Below, one piece after another: positions 1 to 8,679 of a DNA stretch of 22,271 nucleotides. The position numbers and the translations under genes were made by a program. Within the stretch, counting starts at the first letter, position 1. The number at the start of each line of letters is the position of its first letter. The DNA is from Anaerolineae bacterium. Its GTDB lineage: Bacteria; Chloroflexota; Anaerolineae; JAAYZQ01. Below the pieces are notes generated by a model. That model was given only the letters and a program-made list of their open reading frames with translations, had not been told where the DNA came from and ran no database searches. The stretch is taken from contig JAFGOG010000506.1 in the NCBI GenBank assembly GCA_016926595.1, positions 1 through 22,271 of the forward strand. Direction: 5' to 3'.

Positions 1-561
1 GCCGTAGAGATTGTTCTGGCACACAAAAATGACCGGTATCTGCCACAGCGAGGCCAGGTTCAGCGCCTCGTGAAAGCCGCCCTCGGCCGTGGCTCCATCG
101 CCGAAAAAGCAGACGGCGACCTGATCGCTGCCACGCAGCTTGATCGACAGGCCCACGCCGGTGATGATCGGCAGGCCGCCGCTGACGATGCCGTTGGCGC
201 CGATGATGCCCTGGCGAAAGTCGGCGATGTGCATCGAGCCGCCCTTGCCCCGGCAGTAGCCGGTGGTCCGGCCGTACAGCTCGGCGAACATGTACTTGGG
301 CTCGCACCCTTTGGCCAGGACGTCACCGTGGCCTCGATGAGTGCTGGTGATATAGTCGTTGTGGCGCAGGGCGGTGCAGGTGCCCACCGGCACCGCCTCT
401 TGCCCTTGTGACAGGTGCAAAAAGCCGGCGATTTCGCCCGCCTCAAAGTGCTTCTGGGCTGTGTTCTCAAAGCCGCGGATGAGCCGCATCCGACGGTACA
501 TACCCAGCAGTTGTTCTTGGGTTAAATCCTCGGGTAGTTTTTCAACGGTCTCTTCAGTCAT
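1..561 (-). CDS. 2-oxoacid/acetoin dehydrogenase E1 component, alpha subunit (3' end cut by window edge)
   Basis: This is the thiamine diphosphate-binding alpha subunit of a 2-oxoacid dehydrogenase type complex (pyruvate, branched-chain or acetoin type), which decarboxylates or cleaves the substrate and passes the acyl group to the E2 lipoyl arm in the cytoplasm. Reading the reverse strand from the ATG at 561 gives 187 uninterrupted codons to the window edge, starting MTEETVEKLPEDL. Family hallmarks seen are the early YRRMRLIRGFE segment, HLSQGQEAVPVG, TSTHRGHGD, GGSMHI and the ThDP/Mg motif beginning GDGATAEGG and ending CQNN. A Shine-Dalgarno-like AGAGG lies a few bases upstream. The gene follows the E2 gene after 86 bp, an unusual E2-before-E1 order; E1 beta and E3 are not in the window. 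The substrate (pyruvate or acetoin) cannot be decided from this fragment. About half the usual 320-370 aa length is visible. Confidence 0.93.
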   Translation of the reverse strand, partial: MTEETVEKLPEDLTQEQLLGMYRRMRLIRGFENTAQKHFEAGEIAGFLHLSQGQEAVPVGTCTALRHNDYITSTHRGHGDVLAKGCEPKYMFAELYGRTTGYCRGKGGSMHIADFRQGIIGANGIVSGGLPIITGVGLSIKLRGSDQVAVCFFGDGATAEGGFHEALNLASLWQIPVIFVCQNNLYG

Positions 562-577
562 CGTTCCTCTCTCCGGT

Positions 578-634
578 CAGGGTATCGGATATCGGGCATC
601 GGGAAACTCGGCGCACCCGATACCCGATACCCTG
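578..634. repeat. Intergenic inverted repeat of GGGTATCGG units
   Basis: The gap between E2 and E1 alpha holds two 19-nt arms, 578-596 and 616-634, that are reverse complements at 18 of 19 positions, around a 19-nt loop. Each arm contains tandem variants of the unit GGTATCGG or its complement. The transcript could fold into a strong stem-loop. No U tract follows on the minus strand, so a classical terminator is unlikely. A dispersed genomic repeat or an mRNA-processing or attenuation hairpin are alternatives. Confidence 0.75.
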
Positions 635-647
635 ATTTTCCAATTCC

Positions 648-2081
648 CTACTCCCTCGCCAACAGCAACATCGGATCCTCAACCAGTTGCGCGATGCGGT
701 CCAGGAAGCGGGCCGCGGGGGCGCCGTCGATGACACGGTGGTCAAAAACCAGGCTGAGCGTCATCACCGGGCACACGACGACCGTGTCCGACTCGCCGGC
801 GACGACCGGCTTGCGCACGATCTTGCCCACGCCCAGGATGCAGCACTCGGGCAGGTTGATGACAGGCGTAAAGCCCTCGACGCCGAACATGCCCAAGTTG
901 GTGACTGTGAACGTGCCGCCGGTCAGATCGTCGGGTGCAATACGGCCGCTGCGGGCGGCAGCCACCAGCCGCGCCGTCTCGGCGGCAATGGCCGGGATGG
1001 CCAGCCGGTCGGCATCGCGCACCACGGGCACGAGCAGGCCGCGCTCGGTATCCACGGCCAGGCCGACGTTGACGCGGTCCAGGTGCTCGATCTGCCCCTC
1101 GCCTAGGCGAGCGTTGGCGGCGGGATGCTCGCGTAGGGCCACAGCACAAATGTGGATGATCAAGTCGTTATAGGCGATGTGCGCACCGCGGGCGACAAAT
1201 CGATCGCGTAACTGAATAAATGCTCTCGCGCTCACATCACGGAACAGGGTTACCCTGGCCGTGGTATGGACACTAGTCGCCATCCCCTCGGAGACGATTT
1301 TGCGCACGCTCTTGAGTGGGGTCACGCTGGCCACTCCCGGCGGTTCTGGCTGACGCGCAAGAGGCGCTTTCGCCTTTTCCCGAATGATGGCGGCGGCAGC
1401 AGCCAGCACGTCCGCCTGGCAGATGCGCCCACCCGGCCAGCTACCGCGTACCTGGACCAGATCCAGGCCAAGTGTCTCAGCCAGGCGTTCGGCCACCGGT
1501 GTGGCCTTGACGGTCGACTCGGCCACTTCCTGCCCCGGCGTGGCCAGAGTTTCCGGAGTCATGGCCTGGACCGGCGTCCCCTGAACTCGCCGAGCCATGG
1601 CCGCTTCCACGTCGGCCGCGCCGACTATGTCGGCGGCGACGATGCGGCCCCCGGGCCCGCTGCCGGGGACCGTTTTCCAGTCCAGGCCGGCCTGGCGCGC
1701 CATGGCTCGGGCCTTCCACGAGGCTTGCTTGGCGCTGTGCCCCACCGGTAAAGACGGGGTGGACACAGAGCGGCTCGGTGGCGCGGGCCGCGCCGCATTG
1801 GCCAGTGGCACGTCCGGCTGCCAACCATCTGGCAGCACCTCGCCTGGCCCCACGATGATAGCCAGCACCGCCCCCACGGCCACCTCCTGGCCGGCTGGCA
1901 CCAGGATGCGGGCCAAGGTACCGGCCTCGCGCGACTCGACGGCCACCACCGACTTGTCGGTTTCGACCTGCAGGATCTCGTCGCCGATGGCGATCGCGTC
2001 TCCTTCATCGACCAGCCAGTCGACGACCGTCCCTTTTTCCATGGTCAGACCCAGTTGGGGCATGATGATTTCAAAGGGCAT
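648..2081 (-). CDS. Dihydrolipoamide acyltransferase (E2) of a 2-oxoacid/acetoin dehydrogenase complex
   Basis: E2 core protein of 477 aa that carries the acyl group on a lipoyl arm and transfers it to CoA. Domains in order: an N-terminal lipoyl domain (about 1-77) with the lipoylated Lys43 in ETDKSVVAVES; two peripheral subunit-binding domains, about 122-155 (ending GSGPGGRIVAADI) and about 193-226 (GSWPGGRICQADV), separated by Ala/Pro-rich linkers; and the catalytic acyltransferase domain (about 255-477) with the active-site motif DHRVIDG (His448, Asp452). The ATG at 2081 was chosen because the lipoyl domain begins right there and GGAGG lies upstream. The same frame stays open upstream to 2303, but that part overlaps the GntR gene and has no domain. 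The start lies 8 bp after the GntR stop, implying coupling. The second binding domain is uncommon for bacterial E2. The substrate is unknown; the acetoin-type complex is as likely as the pyruvate type. Confidence 0.94.
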   Translation of the reverse strand: MPFEIIMPQLGLTMEKGTVVDWLVDEGDAIAIGDEILQVETDKSVVAVESREAGTLARILVPAGQEVAVGAVLAIIVGPGEVLPDGWQPDVPLANAARPAPPSRSVSTPSLPVGHSAKQASWKARAMARQAGLDWKTVPGSGPGGRIVAADIVGAADVEAAMARRVQGTPVQAMTPETLATPGQEVAESTVKATPVAERLAETLGLDLVQVRGSWPGGRICQADVLAAAAAIIREKAKAPLARQPEPPGVASVTPLKSVRKIVSEGMATSVHTTARVTLFRDVSARAFIQLRDRFVARGAHIAYNDLIIHICAVALREHPAANARLGEGQIEHLDRVNVGLAVDTERGLLVPVVRDADRLAIPAIAAETARLVAAARSGRIAPDDLTGGTFTVTNLGMFGVEGFTPVINLPECCILGVGKIVRKPVVAGESDTVVVCPVMTLSLVFDHRVIDGAPAARFLDRIAQLVEDPMLLLARE

Positions 2082-2089
2082 AGCTGTGC

Positions 2090-2767
2090 TCACCCTCCAC
2101 GTTTTCGGAGCGAACCCGAGTCTTCCACCGGCGGCCTGCCCAGGTCTTCGATGTGACTGCGCATGGCCGCTTCCGCCTTCTTGGGGTTGCGCGACGCGAG
2201 AGCATCGATCAGAATCTCGTGGCGACATGCCAGTTCCTCCAGGTTGGAGATTGAGGTGCGGGTGGTGACGATGGTCCAGAAGCCAAACTGAAGTGACTGC
2301 CACAGGTGGTAGAGTAACTCGTTGCCAGACATCTGGAGGATGGTCTCGTGGAAGCGGTTGTCCAGGTACACCATGCGCTTTTCGTCACCCTCCTGGGCGG
2401 CCTGGATCATCTCCTCCAGCACTCGCTGCAGAGTCTGTGTGTCCTCGTCCGTCAGGCGCTCGGCCGCCAGGCGAGCGGCCAACGATTCCAGGGCGGCACG
2501 CACGGTGTACACCTCGTACAACTCTTTCGCTTTGAAAGAGCGCACCGACGTGCCCTTGAAGGGCTCGGTTTCCAGAAAACCGAGCAGTACCAGGTCACGG
2601 AGAGCCTCGCGCACGGGGGCCTGGCTGACCCCCAGCTTGCGTGCTAGCGTGCTGGCCACCAGGCGCTCGCCTGGCTTGAACTCACCTTTCAGGATGGCCT
2701 CGATGATGTGCCCTTTGACCTGGTCACCCAGTACGACGCGCTCGAGCAAGTTATTCTCTTGACTCAT
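2090..2767 (-). CDS. GntR-family transcriptional regulator, FadR subfamily with FCD domain
   Basis: A 225-aa DNA-binding regulator of carbon metabolism genes. Residues about 10-77 form the winged helix-turn-helix, with the recognition region LARKLGVSQAPVREALRDL; residues about 85-210 form the all-helical FCD ligand domain. The FCD metal-site residues look intact: Asp136 and His140 in LDNRFHE, His183 in CRHEILIDAL and His205 in SHIEDL. In this family the metal usually takes part in binding a carboxylate effector such as an organic acid. The ATG at 2767 is preceded by GGAG at 8-nt spacing and lies inside the end of the upstream kinase gene (17-bp overlap). E2 follows 8 bp downstream. It is the only transcription factor in the window, so it is the natural candidate to act on the palindrome at 21716-21745, but that is inference. 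Confidence 0.93.
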   Translation of the reverse strand: MSQENNLLERVVLGDQVKGHIIEAILKGEFKPGERLVASTLARKLGVSQAPVREALRDLVLLGFLETEPFKGTSVRSFKAKELYEVYTVRAALESLAARLAAERLTDEDTQTLQRVLEEMIQAAQEGDEKRMVYLDNRFHETILQMSGNELLYHLWQSLQFGFWTIVTTRTSISNLEELACRHEILIDALASRNPKKAEAAMRSHIEDLGRPPVEDSGSLRKRGG

Positions 2768-5306
2768 CGCTGTTTCTCCATTTCGTTGGTAAATAGATCT
2801 CGCAAATCGTCCCTTGCCCCACCTGGCTGGAGACCTGGATATGCCCACCGTTCTGTTTGACGATCCCAAACACGATGGCTAACCCCAGGCCGGTGCCTCG
2901 CCCCGGCTCCTTGGTGGTGAAAAAAGGCTCAAAGATGCGAGCTTTGACCTCGGCACTCATGCCTACCCCTGTGTCGCCGATGGTCAGGCACACGTGTTCT
3001 CCCAACTGCGCCTCTACGTGCAGAGCTGTATCGACCTCGTCGAGAACCACGTTGTTCGTCTGCACGGTCAGGATGCCTCCCTGAGGCATGGCATCGCGAG
3101 CGTTTACGACCAGGTTTACAATCACCTGCTCCATCTGCGATGGATCGACCTTCACGGACCATAGGTCCTCGGTGAGATCCACCTTCAGCTCGATGCCTGA
3201 GCCCAGGATGCGCCGCAGCATCGGTACCAGGCCACGGATGACGTCGTTGAGGCTCAACCACCGGGCCTCAATGACCACCCGCCGGCCAAAGCTCAGCAGT
3301 TGCTGGGTCAACTTGACAGCCCGCTCGCCGGTCTCGGCAATTTCACGCACGTGTTGTGCCAATGGGTCTTGATCGAGCAACTGGCGCTTCATGAGCGTGG
3401 TGTTGAGCTGGATGATGGTTAACAGGTTGCCGAAATCATGGGCGATGCCGCCCGCCAGTTGGCCCAGGGCCTCCATCTTTTGCGCCTGGATCATCTGGGC
3501 CTGGAGCTTTTCTCTCTCCTCTACCAGCCGCTTGTGCTCGGTGATGTCCTCGCACACGATAAAGACGGCGATTTGCCCATCGTGCCCTTGCATCGCGCGC
3601 GCCGCTTCCTTCACCCATATCACGCGGCCGGTCTTGTGCACCTTGCGCAGTTCCCAGTGAAATACTCGGCCGGGATTCTCCACACAGAGCGCCATGCTGC
3701 CGACTGCCGTCTCCTTGTCATCGTCGTGAAACACATTCAGCACGGACTGGCCGACCAGCTCTGAGGCAGAATAGCCAAGCTGTTCGCATCCGAACTGGTT
3801 CACGGACAGGACGGTGCCGGCCGGGTCAACCGTAAAGTACATCGAGGGGTTGTCTTCGTACAAGGCCCGGTAGCGCTCTTCGCTCTCGCGCAGCGCCTCT
3901 TCAGCCTGTTTGCGCTCGGTGATGTCCTGGAAGGCACCTACAATCCCTGCTACCTGGCCATTCTCATCTCGAAATACATACTTGCACCAGATCGCCGGAT
4001 GGACCACTCCGTTCTTATCCAGCACCTTGAATTCATAGATCTGTCTTTCCGGGTTGTCCATCAACTCCAGATCCTTCTGGTGGTACATTTCTGCGAACTC
4101 GTCAGGCCAAAGCTCCATCACCGTTTTGCCCGCATAATACTCGGGTGTAAAACCTAATAATTCAGCAAATGCATCGTTCACCCCGATGTAGCGACCTTCC
4201 CTGTCTTTATAGAAAATAGGGATAGGAATGGCCGACATGACCGTGGTGATAAACTGCAGCGTGCTACCAAGACGGCGATGAGCGTTTTTTATCTCTTCCT
4301 CTGCTCGTGTACGTTCTTGGACTTCTTGCGCCAGTTGCTCGTTGGCTTGTCTCAGCTCGGTGGTGCGTTCCTCCACCCGCTGTTCCAGGTCGGCATGTGC
4401 TTCACGCAGCGCCTCCTCTGCGTGTTTCCGCTCGGTCACGTCACGCCCCACCACCACCAAACCTTTCCGGGACCCATCTCCGTAAAACGTAGGCAACTTG
4501 ATGACATCGAAAATTCGACTCGATCCATCCGGCCGAGGAATAACCTCATCCTGCCGGCTCATCGCCCGCACCTGCCATGTGACCTCATCGGTCTTTTCGC
4601 AGGTCGCCAGTGCATCGTGGTAGAAAGGGGTGAATTCAGCCAATTCTCTGTCCGTCTTGCCCCGGTAGTCGACCCCCTCCAGCCCAAAAAGGCGCAGCTC
4701 AAAATCATTGGCCTCCAGGTAGCGACCCTGACCATCCTTGAAAATGACAATGTCAGGCATAGCGTTGATCAGAGTGCGCAGTTGCTCTTCTTTTTCCTGC
4801 AGCACCTCCTCCGCCAGCTTGCGCTCGGCGATTTCTCTTTCGAGTTTTTCATTTTGCCGTTCCATGGCCTCTTTGGCTTCCTGAAGCTCACGGGTGAGAG
4901 AACGCAGGCGGAGATGTGTATCAAGCCGGGCGAGTACTTCCTCATGTTGGAACGGTTTGGTGATATAGTCCACGGCCCCCACTTCGAAACCTCTCACCTT
5001 GTCCCCTGTTTCGACCAGAGACGACATAAAGACGACAGGGATGTCCCGCAGTGATTCATCCGCCTTGAGCTGGCGGCAGGTTTCAAAGCCATCGATGCCG
5101 GGCATGAGCACGTCGAGCAGAATCAGGTCAGGCCGCCCGTACTCCGCTTTGGACAGCGCGCTCTTGCCATCACGGGCCACCAGTATCCGGCAGCCGAGCT
5201 GCTCCAGGCACTGGGACAAAAGCTGCAGATTAGTGATTTCGTCATCAACCACCAGGATCGTATGACTGCTTCTTGCCAAAGCCCTCAACCTTTCTCTACC
5301 AACCAT
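2751..5306 (-). CDS. Soluble hybrid histidine kinase: receiver, three PAS domains, HisKA, HATPase
   Basis: An 851-aa cytoplasmic sensor kinase with no transmembrane segment or signal peptide. Order: receiver domain about 15-130 (acid pocket Asp21/Asp22, phospho-acceptor Asp65 in [10 protein letters not shown], Lys117 in ITKPF); coiled coil about 135-175; PAS about 174-294 ending GRDVTERK; coiled coil about 295-345; PAS about 346-456 ending [11 protein letters not shown] about 465-582 ending CEDITEHK; HisKA with phospho-His613 in GGIAHDFGN; and a HATPase domain with N box (Asn725), GDTGVGM and GRGTGLGLA. An N-terminal receiver with the kinase behind it fits a relay that receives phosphate from another kinase of this cluster. 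The ATG at 5306 overlaps the cheB end by 22 bp and has no clear ribosome site. A TTG nine codons further in, preceded by GAAAGG, is a possible alternative start. Signal unknown. Confidence 0.93.
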   Translation of the reverse strand: MVGRERLRALARSSHTILVVDDEITNLQLLSQCLEQLGCRILVARDGKSALSKAEYGRPDLILLDVLMPGIDGFETCRQLKADESLRDIPVVFMSSLVETGDKVRGFEVGAVDYITKPFQHEEVLARLDTHLRLRSLTRELQEAKEAMERQNEKLEREIAERKLAEEVLQEKEEQLRTLINAMPDIVIFKDGQGRYLEANDFELRLFGLEGVDYRGKTDRELAEFTPFYHDALATCEKTDEVTWQVRAMSRQDEVIPRPDGSSRIFDVIKLPTFYGDGSRKGLVVVGRDVTERKHAEEALREAHADLEQRVEERTTELRQANEQLAQEVQERTRAEEEIKNAHRRLGSTLQFITTVMSAIPIPIFYKDREGRYIGVNDAFAELLGFTPEYYAGKTVMELWPDEFAEMYHQKDLELMDNPERQIYEFKVLDKNGVVHPAIWCKYVFRDENGQVAGIVGAFQDITERKQAEEALRESEERYRALYEDNPSMYFTVDPAGTVLSVNQFGCEQLGYSASELVGQSVLNVFHDDDKETAVGSMALCVENPGRVFHWELRKVHKTGRVIWVKEAARAMQGHDGQIAVFIVCEDITEHKRLVEEREKLQAQMIQAQKMEALGQLAGGIAHDFGNLLTIIQLNTTLMKRQLLDQDPLAQHVREIAETGERAVKLTQQLLSFGRRVVIEARWLSLNDVIRGLVPMLRRILGSGIELKVDLTEDLWSVKVDPSQMEQVIVNLVVNARDAMPQGGILTVQTNNVVLDEVDTALHVEAQLGEHVCLTIGDTGVGMSAEVKARIFEPFFTTKEPGRGTGLGLAIVFGIVKQNGGHIQVSSQVGQGTICEIYLPTKWRNSDESRE

Positions 5307-5860
5307 GTGACAATCTCGGGCAGGGTCAGGACGTGGTCTACCTGTATGGCCGCGATCGCTGCCTGGGGCATCAGGGGTACCTGGGCTGTCTTGGGATCCT
5401 GCACGATCGCCACCCCACCCCTTGCCTTAATCATGCGCAGTCCCTGGGCCCCATCTTCGTTCGCCCCGGTCAGAATCACTCCGATCACCCCATCCCCATA
5501 GACGTCGGCCGCGCTTTCAAACAGGACATCGATCGCCGGGCGGGCATAGTTTACCTTCTCGTCCACGGATAGCGCAAAGGTCCGATCATCCTCGATCATC
5601 AAGTGATAGTTGGGCGGCGCAAAATAGGCGTGGCCCGCTTCAAGTGGCTCCTTTTCGTCGGCCTCCTTGACGGTCAGAGCGCTTTTCTCGTTCAGGCGTT
5701 GAATGAAAGAGGTATCCTGCACAGGATGCAGGTGCTGAACGACGACGATGGGCCAGGGATAGGTCGCCGGAAAGGCGGGCAGTAGTTCCTCCAGGGCCGC
5801 CATGCCCCCGGCCGAGACTCCGATGACGACGACCTGGTGCCCTGCGGGTCGGTCCACCAT
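5285..5860 (-). CDS. cheB: CheB-type protein-glutamate methylesterase lacking a receiver domain
   Basis: A 191-aa protein covering only the CheB catalytic domain, which removes methyl groups from, or deamidates, glutamate residues of signalling proteins. The catalytic triad can be placed at Ser16 (VIGVSAGG), His43 (VVQHLHP) and Asp136 (TGANEDGAQG). Classical CheB has an N-terminal receiver that controls the esterase; here it is absent, so control must come from elsewhere, perhaps from the receivers of the neighbouring kinases. The ATG at 5860 was chosen because it overlaps the cheR stop by one base (TGATG) and the esterase domain begins at once; the longer open frame up to 5959 runs over cheR. 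There is no CheA, CheW or methyl-accepting receptor in the window, so a flagellar chemotaxis role is doubtful. Confidence 0.92.
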   Translation of the reverse strand: MVDRPAGHQVVVIGVSAGGMAALEELLPAFPATYPWPIVVVQHLHPVQDTSFIQRLNEKSALTVKEADEKEPLEAGHAYFAPPNYHLMIEDDRTFALSVDEKVNYARPAIDVLFESAADVYGDGVIGVILTGANEDGAQGLRMIKARGGVAIVQDPKTAQVPLMPQAAIAAIQVDHVLTLPEIVTWLVEKG

Positions 5861-6687
5861 CACAGCGCTCGCTTTCGGTAGATCTTTTCCCGATCGTCCA
5901 CCTCCTGAAACAGATCCTGTACTTCGGAGAATTGCACGGTCTCTTTGCTCCCCAGGCAAAGAAAGCCTCCATAGTGCAGGCTGTCGGCAAAAAGCTTGAG
6001 CACTCGATTCTGGAGTGTTTTATCAAAGTAGATCAGCACGTTCCGGCACACGATCAGTTGCATTTCACTGAACACGCCGTCGGTCACCAGATTGTGATCG
6101 GCAAAGGTGATGTTCCTCTTCAGAGACTGGCTCATGATCGCCGATTCGTACTGGGCATGATAGTAGTCGGCAAAAGAGGCGGTGCCACCCGCCTCTTGAT
6201 AGTTCCTGGCATACTGGCGCATGTCCTTCGGACTGTAGATCCCTTCTCGGGCATGGCTCAGGGCCGTGTCGTTGAAATCGGTGGCATAGATCGTGGCTCG
6301 CTCGTACAACCCTTCCTCTTGCAGCACGATAGCCAGAGAATAAACTTCTTCCCCTGTGGCACACCCGGCATGCCAGATTTTGATATAGGGATAGGTCTGT
6401 AGATACGGCACGACATTGACCCGGACCGAGCGGTAGAAGCTGGGATCGCGAAACATCTCGGTCACCGTGATCGAGAACTCGTAGATCAGAGACGCGGCAA
6501 AGACTTGATCGTACAGCAGCCGTGGAATCAGTTCACTGGCCCTGAAATACCCCACCTTGGCCAGATACTGGCGTATTCGCCGGCGCACAGAGGCCCGGGT
6601 ATAGTGCCTGAAATCGTAGCCATAGCGCCGGTAGATGGTTTCGAGAAAGAGCTCAATCTCGATCTTTTCGATCTCTTGCTCGTTCAT
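5860..6687 (-). CDS. cheR: CheR-type protein-glutamate O-methyltransferase
   Basis: A 275-aa S-adenosylmethionine-dependent methyltransferase that methylates glutamates on receptors or other signalling proteins. Residues about 5-75 match the helical CheR N-terminal domain, with the basic stretch RASVRRRIRQYL. The catalytic domain carries the SAM motif HAGCATGEE (about 106-114), the acidic ATDFND (135-140) and CRNVLIYF (214-221). The length is normal for CheR. The start overlaps the stop of the upstream 661-aa kinase by 4 bases (ATGA), and the stop overlaps the cheB start by one base, so these genes are almost certainly co-translated. With no receptor nearby, the methyl acceptor may be one of the three soluble kinases, as proposed for CheB/CheR-PAS sensor systems; this is inference. 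Confidence 0.93.
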   Translation of the reverse strand: MNEQEIEKIEIELFLETIYRRYGYDFRHYTRASVRRRIRQYLAKVGYFRASELIPRLLYDQVFAASLIYEFSITVTEMFRDPSFYRSVRVNVVPYLQTYPYIKIWHAGCATGEEVYSLAIVLQEEGLYERATIYATDFNDTALSHAREGIYSPKDMRQYARNYQEAGGTASFADYYHAQYESAIMSQSLKRNITFADHNLVTDGVFSEMQLIVCRNVLIYFDKTLQNRVLKLFADSLHYGGFLCLGSKETVQFSEVQDLFQEVDDREKIYRKRAL

Positions 6688-8669
6688 TGCGACTCCACAC
6701 GCGGCTCGAACAGCGCCAGGAGCTTTCCTTCTTCAAAGTCTCGGGCCAACTGGCGTACCCTATCGGCCAGGGGAGCATACTGCTCACTCTGCGTTTCCAT
6801 GTGCGCCGCCCACTCCTCAATGGCTCGCAGGTCGCCTTGCCTCGCCAGGTCATACACCATCGCCCTCTCCGACGCCGGCAGGCGCGCCAATATCTCCCTC
6901 TCGGGCTCCACCTCCGCAGCCCGGGTCACGACATCTTGGGTCTTGACCTCCCAGCCTCCTGCCGGAGCCTCGAGCAGCGGCACTGTGAACTTGACTCTCG
7001 TGCCCCGTCCTGGCACGCCGTCGCTCTCGATCCAGATCTGGCCTCCGTTCTTTTTCACCATCTCCTGGCAGATGATCAACCCCAGGCCGGTCCCCTTTTC
7101 TTCGGCCGTTCCCTTGGTGCTATGGCTCACGTCCAGCCTGAACAGCTTGGCCTGGTCCGCAGGCCGGATCCCCACCCCTGTATCGGATACGTTCACCGCC
7201 ACCAGTCCCGGGTCTGCGGTATCAGGCAGTGCCGTCACCACCACTCGCCCACCTTGCGGCGTGAATTTCAGGGCGTTGGAGATCAGGTTGCGCAGGACCG
7301 CGTTCAGTATGTTCGGGTCGGCATGGACGCAGGTACCGGCACCCACCGTGCTTTCCAGCCTGATGCCTTTGCTGGTGGAAACCTCGGTGAACAGCATGAT
7401 GTTCCTCTCTGCGATCTTGGCCAGATCCAGTCGCTCCGGCTCGTATTCCATTCGCCCGCGCTGGAGGCGCGACCAGGCCAGCAGGTTGTCTAGCAGCTCG
7501 TACACAGTGCGCGCCGACGCGTACACCGATTTGGCCATGCTCTTGAACTCTGTCGGGGGCGTCTCGTCCGGCAGCCGGGTCATCAACTTTGCCATCCCGA
7601 GCAGTGGATTGAACGGGCCGCGCAGGTCGTGGGCAACGATAGAAAAGAATCGGTCCTTGCTGGCGTTCAGCTCCGCCAGTTCTTGCACCCGCCGCGCTTC
7701 CAGCTCGCGCAAGCCTTTTTCCTGGTCGTACTGCCGGGCATTGTGAATGGCAATGGCGATCTGGTTGGCTACCATTTGCAGTGCCATCCACGAATCACGA
7801 TCGAAGGCGTCGGCGTGCTCGCATTGAAGATCGAGGACCCCAAGCACCCGGGTGCCGATCTGCAGCGGTAGGGCCAGCTCCGACTGCGTTTTCGGTAGCT
7901 CCTTTAGCGCCAGGTAGCGAGGATCTGTGGACGCATTACTGACCAGGCAGTGGTCTTTGGTTCGATATGCCGACACGACGATGCTCGCCGGCGCATCCAA
8001 TGGCAGCTTCATGCCCGGCTTCAGGGGCGTTTCGCCATCAAAACTGTGACCGGCACGCAACACCAGGGCGTTCTTTTCCTCCTCCGCCAGCCAGATGCCC
8101 ACAAAGTAGTAGTTGAACATGGTCTGCATCAACAATACCACCTCGGGCAGCAATACCTCCAGGTCGAGAATCGAGTTGGCGTGACGGCCCACCCGGCTGC
8201 CGGTTTCCAGCTCAACCGTTCGTTTGGAGAGAGCTCTATTGGCTTGTTCGAGCTTGGCCCGCTGCTGTTCTAGCTCGGCCCGTTGATGGTAGATCTGGAG
8301 AAAGATCTTGACTTTGCTGAGCAAGATATCGGGACTAAAGGGCTTGCTCATAAAGTCGACGGCCCCTGCCTCGTATCCACGACGGTGATGGTACTCGTCG
8401 GAAAAGATGGCGCTGACGAAAATGACGGGCAGGTTGGCCGTGACTGTGTTGCTGCGCAGCAACGAAACCAGCTCGTAGCCATCCATCTCGGGCATCTGCA
8501 CGTCGACGATGGCCAGGCAGAAATCGTGTTGCAAAGCCAGATCCAACGCCGCGGCACCGGAAGCGGCTTCCATGACGTGTGCCTCCAGTTTTCCCAGCAA
8601 TTGGGTCAGCGTGTAGAGATTCTGAGGTTTGTCGTCGACGATCAGGATCTTGGGTGTGTTTTGTGTCAT
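6684..8669 (-). CDS. Soluble hybrid histidine kinase: receiver, GAF, HisKA, HATPase, helical tail
   Basis: A 661-aa cytoplasmic kinase. Order: receiver about 5-125 (Asp12/Asp13, phospho-acceptor Asp56 in AIVDVQMPEMDG, Lys109 in MSKPF); coiled coil about 128-155; GAF sensor domain about 160-312; HisKA with phospho-His347 in SIVAHDLRGPFNP; HATPase with Asn465 in NLISNALKFT, SDTGVGI and EKGTGLGL. A helical tail (about 590-655) begins REILARLPASERAMVYDL and ends RQLARDFEEGKLLALFEP. In my memory similar tails of unassigned function close other hybrid kinases. No membrane segment. The ATG at 8669 has GGAGAAGG close upstream and starts 10 bp after the stop of the large kinase; its stop overlaps cheR by 4 bases. 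It likely receives or passes phosphate within the cluster. Ligand unknown. Confidence 0.93.
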   Translation of the reverse strand: MTQNTPKILIVDDKPQNLYTLTQLLGKLEAHVMEAASGAAALDLALQHDFCLAIVDVQMPEMDGYELVSLLRSNTVTANLPVIFVSAIFSDEYHHRRGYEAGAVDFMSKPFSPDILLSKVKIFLQIYHQRAELEQQRAKLEQANRALSKRTVELETGSRVGRHANSILDLEVLLPEVVLLMQTMFNYYFVGIWLAEEEKNALVLRAGHSFDGETPLKPGMKLPLDAPASIVVSAYRTKDHCLVSNASTDPRYLALKELPKTQSELALPLQIGTRVLGVLDLQCEHADAFDRDSWMALQMVANQIAIAIHNARQYDQEKGLRELEARRVQELAELNASKDRFFSIVAHDLRGPFNPLLGMAKLMTRLPDETPPTEFKSMAKSVYASARTVYELLDNLLAWSRLQRGRMEYEPERLDLAKIAERNIMLFTEVSTSKGIRLESTVGAGTCVHADPNILNAVLRNLISNALKFTPQGGRVVVTALPDTADPGLVAVNVSDTGVGIRPADQAKLFRLDVSHSTKGTAEEKGTGLGLIICQEMVKKNGGQIWIESDGVPGRGTRVKFTVPLLEAPAGGWEVKTQDVVTRAAEVEPEREILARLPASERAMVYDLARQGDLRAIEEWAAHMETQSEQYAPLADRVRQLARDFEEGKLLALFEPRVESQ

Positions 8670-8679
8670 CGCCTTCTCC

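Noticed and set aside
2082..2303. 74-residue N-terminal extension of the E2 frame
   Set aside because: It overlaps the GntR gene in another frame, shows no domain, and the lipoyl domain begins exactly at the ATG at 2081, which has a GGAGG upstream.
6505..7746. 413-codon plus-strand open frame opposite the 661-aa kinase and cheR
   Set aside because: Ser/Arg-rich translation without domains; it crosses the junction of two well-supported genes.
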